A stretch of 64,000 bases of DNA from Manihot esculenta (GCF_001659605.2 NC_035164.2:6809622-6873621); one strand, 5' to 3'. Positions 47,601-58,820 are shown, numbered from the stretch's first letter. Numbers and translations are program-made. Notes: generated by a model from the sequence alone, not told the origin.

Positions 47601-47679
47601 TCCACATATGTAATTGCATATAGTATAATATGTGGCATCCTTTACTAAGTTATTTTATAGACGGGTAAGGGGTGTTACA
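44532..47679 (+). repeat. 3' LTR of element C (complete)
   Basis: 3148 bp from TGTAACATTCC to GTGTTACA, unusually long. The distal part contains repeated words AYATGCTAGCTT and CATGCTTGCTT (46390-46620), and a chain of short hairpins separated by ATACAG (46813-46920). Confidence 0.93.
46813..46920. repeat. Chain of short hairpins separated by ATACAG
   Basis: Four small inverted repeats in a row (GACAC...GTGTC, GGCT...AGCC, GGCC...GGCC, GGCAC...GTGC), each followed by ATACAG or TATACAG. Stems are four to five base pairs with short loops. The regular spacing suggests a structured element in the LTR. Confidence 0.75.
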
Positions 47680-47684
47680 ATTTG

Positions 47685-48090
47685 TAACCCTAATTTTCCT
47701 AAAATAGTAGAAACAGACGCATCTAATCAAGGATATGGAGGTATTCTTAAACAAAAAATAGATAATAAAGATTATATTATTAGATATTATTCAGGATTTT
47801 GGAACCCCACACAAGAAAAATATTCTACCATTAAAAAAGAAATTTTAGCAATTGTTTTATGTGTAACAAAATTTCAAAGTGATCTATTAAACCAAAAATT
47901 TACAATTAGAGTAGATTGTAAAGCAGCTAAAGATGTATTAACCAAAGACGTCAAAAATCTAGCTGCTAAACACATTTTTGCTAGATGGCAAGCCTTTTTA
48001 TCTATATTTGACTTCGAAATAGAACATATTAAAAGCACTGACAATTCTATTGCAGATTTTTTAACCCGAGAATTTTTGCAGGGACAATGA
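47685..48090 (+). pseudogene. Viral ORF1 part 3: RNase H
   Basis: Resumes the viral polyprotein in the same frame after element C. RNase H residues are visible: Asp in VETDASNQGYGG, Glu in STIKKEILAIV, Asp in IRVDCKAAKDVL, and Asp in DNSIADFLTREF near the end. It degrades the RNA strand during reverse transcription. ORF1 ends with TGA at 48088-48090, overlapping the ATG of ORF2 by four bases (ATGA). There are no stops inside this part. Confidence 0.87.
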
Positions 48091-49448
48091 CGGACAAAGG
48101 AAAGGAGCCTGAAAAGATCTCTTTAAGATCTCAAACAAATATTCCTAAAACAAATTTGACAACTGCAAAATTATTTACTACTGGACAAACTTCTATTACT
48201 AGACCAATATACACCAGTACCTCAAGCATTATGCATAGACCAATGAGCCCAATTTCTAGTGCTTTAATTGTTCAACCAACCTACCCAAGGCCCAGATCGC
48301 CAAGGCCCAATTTTGTTTCACTAAACAAATTCAGTCCACTCAATCCATTAAAGCCTCCTCCTGACCTCATAACTCCCTCTACTTTCAAACAAGCAGTTAC
48401 AGGATCTTCTTCTAATCCAAGCCCAACAATATCCCAAGACCAATCCCAGACGGATTACAAGTACAAAACCATTGAAGACTATATTCTCACCATTGAACCT
48501 GAGTATTGGGCTCAGAATCCTAACCTTAATAAATACCAACTTTGTGATACTATCTTTCCTAAAACTCATTTTTATATACCAGATAATTTCCATAAGTCCC
48601 AACAATTTTATGAAGCTATCTTAGTTAATACCAATTCTCTCATTATCTACAACAATTTTGATCCTCAAATCCCAAATAAATTAAGATATTGTAAGGTAAG
48701 AATATTAAAAATATGGACTCTCACAGATTGGGGACAAGAGCCCCATAAGACCAGAGAAATGGCAATGACAAATGGACAAATGAGACAAAATATTAAATAC
48801 AATTATTATGACTATCAAATTGCTTGAGAGAGAACCTTCCTAAAGCAAAACGACCAATTATCAGTTTCTTTCTTTTTCTTCTTTGCAGACACCTTCACAT
48901 ATCCATTACTATATTGGTTTCATCAATGGTGGAACAAATTTGGGATAAATGAAGAAATAATCCCTGACCAAGTTAAGATAGCAAAAACCCACTTCTTTGA
49001 GCAAAACCAATTACCTGACTCAATTATCTGTTCCCCTCAATGGGCTATTTATTGTCATTATTTCCATATCCCATGGATCCTCATGGTTGAATATCAAATA
49101 AAAGACCAAACCCTTAACAATTTCCAGATCCCAATCCTGATTCGCAGATACAAAACCAAATGGTGGAATAAAACCAATTTGCAGGCTTGTGGCCCACAAG
49201 CCATAGAACAATTCCTCCTAGACCATCCACAATACAGCAAGACTCCAAGCCCCTCTACCATAACCAAACATGAGATTTTCCTAGCCTGGAAACAACAGTT
49301 AATAGCACAAATGGCAGCTTGTACCTCAGAAAAAGAATATGACAAATTATTAGAAGAACTCAAAGAAACCAGAAGCTCAACAGTATCACCATCACCAATT
49401 GATCTTGTAGACGATAATGATGACTTCTTCACACAAGCAGAAATGTAG
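48087..49448 (+). pseudogene. Viral ORF2, function unknown, one in-frame stop
   Basis: Starts with ATG 48087-48089, overlapping the end of ORF1, an arrangement that suggests stop-restart translation. 453 codons run to TAG 49446-49448 with one TGA at 48825-48827 and no frameshift. The N-terminal 110 residues are rich in Pro, Ser and Thr. A central region contains YKTIEDYILTIEPEYWAQNP and later YNYYDYQ. After the stop there is an aromatic-rich part (LLYWFHQWWNKFG, HIPWILMVEYQIK), then an acidic tail (VDDNDDFF). No known catalytic motif is seen. The position matches the unassigned ORF2 of some endogenous caulimovirids. I cannot name its role. Confidence 0.75.
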
Positions 49449-49739
49449 GACCCACATAAGCATACACTTTGACAAGTAGCAGATAAGTATCAAACAAAAG
49501 ACAAAAGAAGAAACCTACAAAGAAGGACCCACAAAGCACTCACTCAAGTGGCAGACAGAGACCAGTGGCCGACAAAGGAAAAAGAAAAAGAAAAAGACGA
49601 CAAAGACAAAGACAAATGGCCGACAAAGTAAAAAGAAAAAGGGAAAAAGACAGATGACTTGGCAAAGCACTCAACAGAAAAGACAACGCTAATTCACAGA
49701 CCACTCAACCAAAATGAAGAAAATTTGGAGTCCGTCGCC

Positions 49740-49747
49740 TATAAAAG
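49740..49747 (+). promoter_or_regulatory. Viral pregenomic promoter TATA box
   Basis: TATAAAAG at 49740-49747, followed by GACTCCTCTCAGTCATTCAAG, in the non-coding region after ORF2, the place and style of a 35S-type caulimovirid promoter. Upstream, 49560-49660 has repeated GGCCGACAAAG and AAAAAGAAAAAG words. Transcription would start near 49770. Confidence 0.75.
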
Positions 49748-49769
49748 GACTCCTCTCAGTCATTCAAGA

Positions 49770-49961
49770 CACACCGAAATTTCTTAGCATCAAAAATTTC
49801 TCTCAATGTATTCAGTTCTTAGCATAGTTTATGTTTTAACCATTTGTAAGGAGACTGTAGTTTACTACAACTCAGTCGTAGCAGTCATAGTATAATTATT
49901 TGTATTTACAAAGTAAGTTGTATTTTCTTTTCAGTCTTTAATACAAAGAATTTTATACAAC
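49770..49961 (+). promoter_or_regulatory. Viral leader/poly(A) region (R-like)
   Basis: About 190 bp between the inferred start site and the right edge of the insert. It has TTTGTA at 49843-49848 and 49899-49904, the kind of upstream poly(A) element known from cauliflower mosaic virus, and AATACA at 49940-49945 as the nearest AATAAA-like word. The length is close to the redundant R segment of such viruses. The insert ends where poly(A) addition would be expected. Confidence 0.55.
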
Positions 49962-49980
49962 TGTTTGATAAATTTTATAT
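49962..49980. repeat. 19-bp direct repeat flanking the viral insert (right)
   Basis: Exact copy of 38513-38531. Beyond it the DNA is ordinary AT-rich host sequence. Confidence 0.75.
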
Positions 49981-51200
49981 AATTATTATTATTGATAAGT
50001 AAAATAACTAAATGAGAATATTTTAAGTTAATATATATAGTAGATATAAACAAATCAATTTATTTTACAACATGTAATTATTAAAAATATAAAATTAATT
50101 TTAATATATTTTAATATATTTTTTAAAATTTAGACATTGATTAATAAATTTTTTTAATTATAAAAATTAAATAGTAAATTTTTTATAATTTTTTAATCAA
50201 TATAATGTGGTGAAGTCGTTGAACTCGTGGCAATTCAAAAGCATGTGAAATTTTGACCAAATATGGAAGAAGATTTCTTCTTCGATTTGACGATAAAAGA
50301 AAATAATAAAATAAATTCCACTTGGTAAAATAATTTTTTATTTTTTAATTAAATAAATTTTTAATTTTATATTACCCACCAAATAAGTTCTAATAAATTA
50401 AAATATTATTTTTATAATTTTTAAATATTTTTAAAATAAAACTAATAATTATATTAATAAAATTTTATTAAATAAAAAAAATATCGTTCCGATGATTATA
50501 TTTGGTAGATTATTTAGGTAAAATATGAACACTTAGAATAATATTATGATGAATCTATTTAACAGAAATATCAATTTTAGAGTTTAACAAAAATTTACAA
50601 TAATTCAAAATTAAATTTCTTTATAAGATAATTTGATAAAAATCTTTTTAAATGCTTGTCTAAATTCTACATAAAATAATTTAGCAAAAATACTTTTTTT
50701 TTATTTTTCGAGTATAAATTATTAAAATCTTCCGAATAAAATTACAGAAAAGAATTTTTATGAGATAAAATTTGAATAAAGTTGCAAGTCTCACATCGTT
50801 GTTGCGATTCCGAAAACTCATAATAATTAATAAACATTCATTGAATATTATTTTTTGAAATAATTAAATTAATAAAATTTAAAGAAAAATTAATCACAGA
50901 CGATTATAACTCTTTCACATTAAATGTTAAATATTATTTTTTCAGAATTTTAAAGAATAAATTAAAGAAATAATGTATTTTATTGTTGAAAATTATAAAA
51001 ATAATATTTTAATATATTTAGAATTTTTTGACGTCATATAAAGATATGGACTTATATGATAAAAAAATTAAAATTAAACTTATTTTAAATAGGAATGAAT
51101 TTAAACTTATTCCCTTTATTAATATCTTATTCTTCACTCTTTTTCTTATAAAATAATTTTTATAAGTGAATTTCTCATAAAAACCCGTTGGTAGCTCTCC
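49981..51200. other. AT-rich spacer
   Basis: No coding potential or recognisable element. Confidence 0.65.
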
Positions 51201-51204
51201 CAAC

Positions 51205-51600
51205 AGTGTTGGATTCAAACTAAAATAATCAATTAAATTAAATTAATTTAAAATTTTAGTTTAATTTTTTATATATTTAATTCAGTTTGATTTTTAATTT
51301 TAAAAATTTTAGTTATTTCAGTTTGATTTTAATTAAAAAAATCAAATTGAACCGATTAATAATAAATAGTATATTATTTTTAATTATATAAAAATTAAAT
51401 TATATTAAAATTAAAATATTTTAATTAAATTTTAAAATATTAAAAATAAAAAAAAATAAAAAAATTTATTAAAAAATTAAATTGAATCAAATTGAATGAA
51501 ACTGAATAAACCTAATTCGATTCGATTCAATTTTTTATAAAATCAATTCGATTCAATTTATATAAATATTAAAATTTCAATTTTTAATTTATTCGTACAC
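51205..51600. mobile_element. Decayed MITE copy 5
   Basis: Follows MITE copy 1 in order: opening (GTTGGATTCAAACTAAAATA), AT-rich core with TTTTAATTAAATTTTAAAAT, and closing blocks (CGATTCGATTCAATTT). Most CCG/CGG triplets are changed and the ends are worn. Confidence 0.65.
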
Positions 51601-51954
51601 TGCTCCCATTTTCTATTTATTTTTTTAATTATTTTATATTTCTCTCCAATAATATCGAATATATTCATTACAAATCTAATTTTCCTTTTTAATATTAAGA
51701 TGTCTATTTCTCAAATTATTTTCTCCTCTGATGTCATGGTAAAAGTCTTATACTGGATTTTCTTTCTCTGCTATAAAAAGGTCAAAAAAAGCAGCATTTA
51801 AAGAAAAATTGAATAAAGGGAAAAAAAAAAATAAAAAGAAAGATTGTTGATAGGCTTAACCTTAATTAATTATCAAGTGCATTGCACAGTAATTAAAAAT
51901 TGAAATGCTCAAATGACTATTTTGGGATGTGAAATTTTTTTAAAGGAATTAATG

Positions 51955-52432
51955 ATACGCGATGACTATTCGATTCAAATTAAAAAAATTAATCGAATTG
52001 AATTAATTTAAAAATTCAGTTTGTTTTTTTATTTATTTTGATTTGATTTAGTTTTTAATTTTAAAAATTTTAATTATTTCGATTCGATTCGATTTTAATA
52101 AAAAAAATTTTAAAAATCAAATCCAACCAATTAGTAATAATAATATATTATTTCCAATAATATAATAAAACTAGATCATATTAAAATTAAAATATTTTAA
52201 TTAAATTTTAAAATATTAAAAATAATGTGTAAAAAATAAAAAATTTATTAAAAATTTAAATTGATAAAATTGAATAGAATCAAACCGAATTATACCAATT
52301 TAATTTAATTTAATTTTTAATTAAAATTAATTCGATTTGATTTTTATAAATATTAAAATTTTAATTTTTCGTTTATTCGATTCGGTTCAATATTTAACGA
52401 ATTAAACTAAATTGACTGATTGCTCCACTGAT
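51955..52432. mobile_element. Decayed MITE copy 6
   Basis: Same family and orientation as copy 5: a start with GATGACTATTCGATTCAAAT, the shared AT-rich core, and an end with TTCGATTCGGTTCAATATTT then TGATTGCTCC. Intermediate in decay between copies 2 and 3. Confidence 0.7.
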
Positions 52433-53828
52433 ATCGGAGATTAATTAATTCAATTTTGGAGGGTTTTGAAGAATTAATAGGCATATATTTTTGACATTTT
52501 TGTTAAAAATGGACCCACCAAATGCAATTTTTCCTATCAAATTAACTAATTTTCAATTGATTACAACACAATTTGAAATTTGTTCATGCATGTATTGACT
52601 TTGAGTTTGATTTAAATAGATTTTCCTTGAAATATGGGAAAGGGATTGAAATATTTTTCAATTGATTTTCCTGAATTAAAATTAGTTTTTACCAATAGTT
52701 CAAAAAGAAAGGTTAGATTCAAAATAAATAATTTTATATTACTTATTAATAAATCAAAACCTAATGGATGAGAAAGGAAAATTAATAGATTTTATTAATA
52801 TGAGTAATTTTGATGGGTCTATAAAATATTTTAATATTTTTATAATTTATGTATGGAAAATATTTTTTAATAATTTTTTTATAAAAATTACTATTAATGT
52901 TTAATTATAATATAAAAAATAAAAAAATAATAATGAAATTTATATATAAAAAATTTAATAATTTATATAAAATTCTCAAAACTTATAAGTTAATCGAATA
53001 TATGCTCTTATTTATTATTGAAAAATTATAAAAACGTAACATGTAATTTCATTAATTTTTCTTTAAAAGTCTGTAGTTGTAATTTTTTAATATTATCAAA
53101 AAATACTAAACCGAAAAGTAAAATATAATTATCAATTAAAAAATATAAAATAGTATCTTATAATTTCAGTCATTTTTATTTTAAAATCTATGATTCTATT
53201 TATATTAAATTAGTATATAGTGATATGATTTTCGTATCAATATTTTTCACCGCATTAAAAATTATCGCTATTTATTTACGGTACGATATTACAAATATTA
53301 TTTTAAAATAAATTAAATTATAAATTCTAAAATAAAAAATTAATAAAATCACATCATACTTTTTTTATATTTTTTTATATTTTCTCTTCTATGATCATTT
53401 ATGCGCACTTTTTTATGTTCAAAAGAAAGTATTGCTTTTATTTATTATTGTTGTATTGGTAAATTTAAGTGGCCTTTAAATAAAAATTAAATTAATTTAA
53501 AAATAATTTATGATTAAATTAAATCCAATAAATTCATTAATTTATTTTTAATTTAAGATCTTATATTTTTAAAATTTTAAAAGTACTATTGTAAATTTAA
53601 TTAAAATATAACTTAAATCGAATTTAAAAATTAAAATTATATGATTTAATTTCAATTGTCAGTAAATTAAAACTAATAGAGTAACCATTCTAAGTGAATT
53701 GTCATTATCTTGCATTTTTAGATTTTTAGCATATTTATGATGCTATCTACCAACATCTCTTTCACTTGTATGCTACATCAATTATATAATTAATTATAAT
53801 GATTTAAATAGTTAGAAATCTATGAAAA
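52433..53828. other. AT-rich spacer
   Basis: No coding potential and no repeat structure recognised. Confidence 0.65.
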
Positions 53829-53833
53829 GAAAT

Positions 53834-54354
53834 TGATATTACCGAGAATGATCTCTAAATAATCTGGCAAACTGAAAACGAAAAAAATGAAGTAATTAGT
53901 ATTTAGAGACAACCATTTCGATACTCAAATCAGTAATTTCTTTATATGAGCAAGGGTAAATGATAAACTAGAGCAAATTAAATTGAGTAATAAGATAGGG
54001 TTGATTAATGTTTTTTCTTGAGAATTCAATTGGTAATAAGATAAGGTTGATTAATGATTTTTCTTGAGAATTCAACTGGTAATAGCTGGTGGATAACAGA
54101 TCCTGTGATACTAGACATTCTGTGGATTTACTTTGCAACGTCCTACAACGGAAACAAGATACTTTCAGAAACTCAGACAGCCTTACAGGCGAGTGTTTAA
54201 TAACCTAAACATCTTATATACGGTTGGCCTTATCTCCACGTCATTAGTGGTTAAGTTTAAGTGTCAAAGTACTTTGGTTATAAGGTTCTTCTACATGGGC
54301 TAATCATAAACTAACAACGAGTTATGTACTTTGAGCGAATACCGAGTCATATCA
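53834..54354 (-). repeat. Left LTR of element D
   Basis: 521 bp, TG...CA ended on the plus strand (TGATATTACCGAG to GAGTCATATCA). Differs from its partner at many sites, including a duplicated 50-bp-scale segment around 53990-54080 (AAGATARGGTTGATTAATG twice), so the element is old. Confidence 0.85.
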
Positions 54355-54479
54355 GAAGTCTCCCCCAAAAGTCTTCAATTCTTTAGATTCAGAGGTTTAC
54401 AACTGGTTTTCATAGTTTGGCCATGTGGCATGACCAGATTAATTCCTTATCTCACATCCCTTCGCTTTCCTGATGATAA

Positions 54480-54951
54480 ATAATGTTGCCTCACATCTCG
54501 AGCCCCATTAAACCCTGCCGTCTTACAGTAGTATAAATTCTTCCTTTCTCCAACCATTACTACTTTTCCTCATAAACTTCTTCCTTTCTGAAAAAATGCT
54601 CGACCACTTGGCGCTCTTCTTTGCGTTCTTCTCAAAAGCAACTCCCTTTTTGTTGCTTTTTCTGTCCTAAAATGAATAGGTCTTCTTCTTCTTTTGGGGT
54701 AGTTCCTCTTCTAATTCTTCCTCTAGCGACTCTATTCGTGCTCTGGTTCCCATAGTCCCTTTGAGGGCAATTCACGATAATGAATCCTGCTGGTGAATAA
54801 TATCTCATCTGTACTATCCGAGAAGAATATAGATCGTTTACATGATAGCTATCAGATCCCACGAGACACCTTCCAGATTTATGCTCCTAACCCAAATATT
54901 TGTGTTGATGACTAAATACCTACCAAAGAAACTATTATAATGTTCAAAGAA
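54480..54951 (+). pseudogene. Antisense ORF remnant in element D (PF04195-like, gypsy-associated)
   Basis: On the plus strand, opposite to D: a TATA-like TATAAATT near 54530, an ATG at 54671, a Ser-rich start (SNSSSSDSIRALVPIVPLRA, in another frame), then LSEKNIDRLHDSYQIPRD and FQIYAPNPNICVDD. The last block resembles the conserved start of the plant domain called putative gypsy-type transposon (PF04195), in which an IPR-x-x-F-x-x-x-x-P-x-P pattern is common. At least two frame changes and stops are present, and the ORF is cut where the copia LTR begins. Family assignment is from memory of the motif and is tentative. Confidence 0.45.
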
Positions 54952-54999
54952 TAGTTAGGAACTTTCTATGTTGGTCAACACTCCCCCTTAAGTTGGTGT

Positions 55000-57900
55000 A
55001 TAGACATCACACATGCCCAACTTGCAAGCAAAGGTATGATAGGCCTTGTTGTTGATCCCTTTGGTAAACACATCAGCTAGCTGTTTATTGAAAGTCACAT
55101 GATCTAATCTCAAGACATCATTTATTAATTTCTCTTTAATGAAGTGTCAATCAATCTCTATGTGCTTCGTTCAGTTTCGTTGAATCGAATTGTGAGCTAT
55201 ACTGATGGCAGTTTTATTGTCACAATATAAGAGGAGTTTGTTCCTCTCCAACAATTTCAATTTCTCCAAAAATCTCTATAACCGTAGGAGTTCACAAACA
55301 CCTTATGCCATCGTTCTATATTCTGCCTCAGCATTTGATCGAGCAACAACACTTTATTTTTTGCTTCTTCAAGTGACAAAGTTTCTTCCTACAAATGTGT
55401 AGTAACCACTAGTCGACCTCTTATCATCAAGGGATCCAACCTAATTTGCATATGTGAATGCGTGTATGCGGAGATGACCGTGTTTAGAGAATATGAGACA
55501 TTTTCCAAGAGCATACTTCAAGTATCGCAAAATGCAAAAAACAGCTTACATGTGAGACTCACGAGGATCATGCATAAACTGATTGACTAAGCTGACTGTA
55601 TATGCTTTGTCTGGTCGATTATGCAAAAGATGAATCAGTTTACCTACCAACCTCTGATATCTGCCAATATCCACTAATTCACCAATCCCTGCTTGTGATT
55701 GCTCTTAATGGAAGTTTCTACTGGTTTGCAGCCTAACATACCAGTTTTTTTCCAAAAGATCCATAATGTATTTTCTCTAAGAAATAAAGATTCCCTTCTT
55801 TGATCTGACAACTTTGATTCTTAAGAATTATTAAAGTTTTCCTAGATCTTTAATTTCGAACTCCTGAGCCAAAAGCTTTTTCAGCCAAATCATCTCTTCA
55901 GTGTCATCCCCTGTCATTACTATGTCATTAATATAAACTATGAGAATAATAATTTTATCCTTGTGATGTTTCATAAATAGATTTGATCAGCATTGCTCTA
56001 TTGATAGCCAAAGAAAATCATAGCTCTACTGAATCTATCAAACCAAGCTCTGGGTGACTGCTTCAATCCATACAAAGTCTTCTTAGCCTGCACACCTTTT
56101 CTTATGTTTTTTCATAAGCAAATCCAGGAGGGTTTCCATATATACTTCCTCCTCCAAGTTTCCATAGAGGAATGCATTTTTCACATTAAATTGTTGTAGG
56201 TCCCAATCAAGATTGACAACACAAAATAGCAATACTCTGATTGAGTTCATTTTGGCAATAGGGGCAAATGTCTCCTAGTAATCCACTCCATAAGTTTGAG
56301 TGTATCCCTTAGCAACTAGTATGGCCTTGAATCTTTCATTTATCCATCTGCTTTGTGTTTCACAATAAACACCCATTTGCAGCCAACTGATTTTTTTCTA
56401 GGTGGAAGAGACATTAACTTCCAGGTCTAGTTTTTAGTAAAGGCTTTTATTTATTCAATCATTGCTCCCTTCCAATTAGAATTTTTAAGAGCTTCCTTCC
56501 AATTCTATGGGATAAACACAGAGCAAATAGACAAGGCAAAGGCCCTATAGGATGGAGACAAATAATTATAAGAGTGAAAGTTAGAAATAGAGTGCTTTGT
56601 GCAAGACCTAACTCCTTTTCTTTGAGAAATTGGTATATTTAGATCATTAATGGGCTTAAGGTTTAAGGATAACTCACCAGATGGAGAAGAGAAAGATTCA
56701 TGATACTGAGTAGGCTGCACAATGACTATTTCTGCTTCTATTGTATCTCTTCTTGAGTATCTCCTTAAATCTGGTTTTTCCAAATGCCCAATTATCTTTT
56801 CATGATCACCAATAGTCTCCCCTTGTATAGTAGTCTCCTTTAGAGTAAAACGCTCTAAAGTTAAAGGACTATGAATCATCTCTTTCTCATTGTTCTCTCC
56901 CTGAAGAGGTGATGGGGTAATATTGAAGTAAGGTTCAATATCTCTAAACATAACATCCGTACTAACAAAGTTTTTTTCCAGATGGAGGGTGATAACACTT
57001 GTAACCCTTCTGCGTGGGAGAGTACTCAACAAACACACATTTAAAAGCCCTCGAATTGAGCTTCCCAACTATTTTAGTATGAACAAAACACGTGCATCCA
57101 AACACCTTTAGTGGAACAGTATAAGCATTTTTCTCTTATAGCACCTCTAAATGGCTTTTAAAGGCAAGAGCTTTGAGAGGCATTCTATTAATGAGATAAG
57201 TTGCGACTAAAACTGCATCTCCCCAAAAGGTTTTTAGAAGGTTCATAGTGAAAAGGAGAGATCAGACTACTTTCAATAGGTGCCTATTTTTTCTTTCAGC
57301 AGCACCATTTTGGGCACTAGTTTAAGAATAACTAGTTTGATGTCGTATTCCATTAGACTCCAGATAAGCAGAAAAATGTTCATCCATGTACTCTGTGCCA
57401 TTCTCAATTCTCAAAACTTTTATCTTAACATTAAATTGAGTACAAACCATATTCTGAAAAGATTGAAAGCAAAAAAACCCATCAATCTTTGCCTTTACCA
57501 AATAAATCTAAGTCATGCGAGTGCAACAATTAATAAAAATAACAAACTAACGATCACCAGATAGTGAAGCCATTTGAGTAGGTCCCCAAACGTCAGAATG
57601 GATTGTCACAAAAGGGATGGTACTCCTATTGTTACTTGAGGGATAAGAGATTCTTTTATGCTTAGTATATTCACAAGCATCACAAACTAAAGAATAACAC
57701 AGAGTCTTGAAAAATAAATCAGGACAAAGTTTCTTTAAAATAAAGAAGGATGGGTATCCTAACCGTCGATGCTACAATATGATTTCCTGGTTGACATCCT
57801 GATCTCTTTCAAAAAGAGTCCAAGGTGAATTCAAACTCAGATTCCCTTTAATATATATAATCCATTGTGCAGTCTACCATTGCTAATTTTCTTTCCAATT

Positions 57901-58615
57901 TAAAAGTCTTGAATAATACAATGGTCAAGAAAAAAAATTTCAATTTTACGGTTAATTATTTTGGTGAGAGTACTAACAGATAAAAGATTAATAGAAAAAC
58001 AGGGAACATGAAGAATAGAGGATAACTTGATATTTGGAATACAAATAAATAGAACCGATTCCAGACATAGGAGTGAAAGAACTATCTCCTATTTTGACAA
58101 TGTCCCTTTGTAAACATATAAGATAATTAAAAAAGCCTTTAGAAAAGACTGTCATGTGTTTATTTGCACCATAATAAATAATACATGGAGACGACATGTT
58201 AGAAGATAGCAATAAAGCGAATAATTGCCAAATTAAAACGAATACCTAGTCAATACCCAACTTTAGTAAGAAACCATTGCAGCAATAAAGCTAGAAAAAT
58301 ACCCAAAAAAAGGATAAAAGGAGGTTATCCATACCAAATAAATACCTAACCAACTCCCAATAGAGCAAGGAACATTAGCAAAAGGCTAGAAATAGAAGCC
58401 CAAGGTCGGTGGTTAGACGTGAAGATCCTTACCGGAAACAGGGTCACGTGCCGGCAAATGATGCACTGGAGACGAGCGGGCGGTCGACAAGGAGGCTACG
58501 ATCCTTTTGGGAGTGGCGATGATTGAAGAAAAAAGGCCTAGATAGGAGAGTACCAAATTTGGTTGCCTAGGATTTTGAAAATTTAAAATTGAATTAGAAA
58601 CTCTAGATCAGACTT
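55000..58615 (-). pseudogene. Ty1/copia polyprotein remnant
   Basis: Read right to left, with many stops and frameshifts: a protease-like GANKHMT near 58160; a GAG-pre-integrase/integrase part near 57760-57480 (LGYPSFFILKKLCPDLF, SDVWGPTQMASLSGD); a longer open stretch 57068-56505 (187 codons) in the integrase-RT linker; the RT with ILVAKGYTQTYGVDY, ETFAPIAKMNSIRV and VKNAFLYGNLEEEVY near 56330-56150; and RNase H with DKRSTSGYYTF, AEAEYR and DNKTAISIAHN near 55430-55180, ending in DVFTKG near 55050. The order protease-integrase-RT-RNase H is the copia order. Only about 400 bp precede the protease, so most of gag is lost. Confidence 0.85.
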
Positions 58616-58629
58616 AACCTCTGATACCA
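58616..58629 (-). other. Primer binding site of the copia element
   Basis: TGGTATCAGAGGTT on the minus strand, directly inside the 5' LTR and complementary to initiator tRNA-Met. Confidence 0.9.
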
Positions 58630-58820
58630 TGAAGAATTTTGAATGAAATTTTTTATTCTATTCCACTTGAATTGATCTTTACAGGGTTTGAGTATTTATA
58701 AACAAGAATCAACCTAAATTAGAAATATTTACAATAAGAATAAAATCCCTATAATCAAGCCTAATTAGGATATCAAAGATCTGAATCCTCCTAATTAGGA
58801 ACCTTCTATGTTGGTCAACA
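58630..58820 (-). repeat. 5' LTR of the copia element
   Basis: 191 bp, on the minus strand TGTTGACCAACATAG to AAATTCTTCA. A TATAAATA-like word (minus-strand complement of TATTTATA at about 58691-58698) may be part of its promoter region. Confidence 0.85.

Larger units (their letters stand above)
42555..47679 (+). mobile_element. Internally deleted long-LTR chromovirus C
   Basis: 5125 bp between perfect ATTTG duplications. It consists of the first 1749 bp of the 5' LTR (42555-44303), only about 230 bp of internal 3' sequence (44304-44531: chromodomain and polypurine tract), and a complete 3' LTR of 3148 bp (44532-47679). The last 1.4 kb of the 5' LTR, the PBS, gag and nearly all of pol are gone. 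The two LTR stretches align over 1749 bp without indels and with about nine substitutions by eye (about 0.5 percent), so insertion was recent and the deletion more recent still, unless a deleted copy was itself mobilised. Confidence 0.93.
38532..49961 (+). other. Endogenous pararetrovirus fragment (Caulimoviridae), interrupted
   Basis: About 6.3 kb of viral sequence in two blocks (38532-42554 and 47685-49961), split by LTR element C. Gene order is coat protein, zinc knuckle, aspartic protease, RT, RNase H, a second ORF that overlaps the end of the first by four bases, then an intergenic region with TATA box and poly(A)-type signals. No integrase is present, as expected for Caulimoviridae. The movement-protein region and primer binding site are absent. 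One long polyprotein plus an unknown ORF2 resembles florendovirus-type elements common in plant genomes, but the genus is an inference. Stops and a frameshift show it is an inactive fossil. Confidence 0.88.
54952..58820 (-). mobile_element. Ty1/copia element inserted in D, 3' LTR truncated
   Basis: Minus-strand element: 5' LTR 58630-58820 (191 bp), PBS 58616-58629, degraded pol, polypurine tract (TTAAGGGGGAG read on the minus strand, about 54981-54991), and only the first 29 bp of the 3' LTR (54952-54980, TGTTGACCAACATAG start). The rest of that LTR is missing, and no target-site duplication can be matched, so the left edge has been deleted or rearranged after insertion. Confidence 0.85.
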
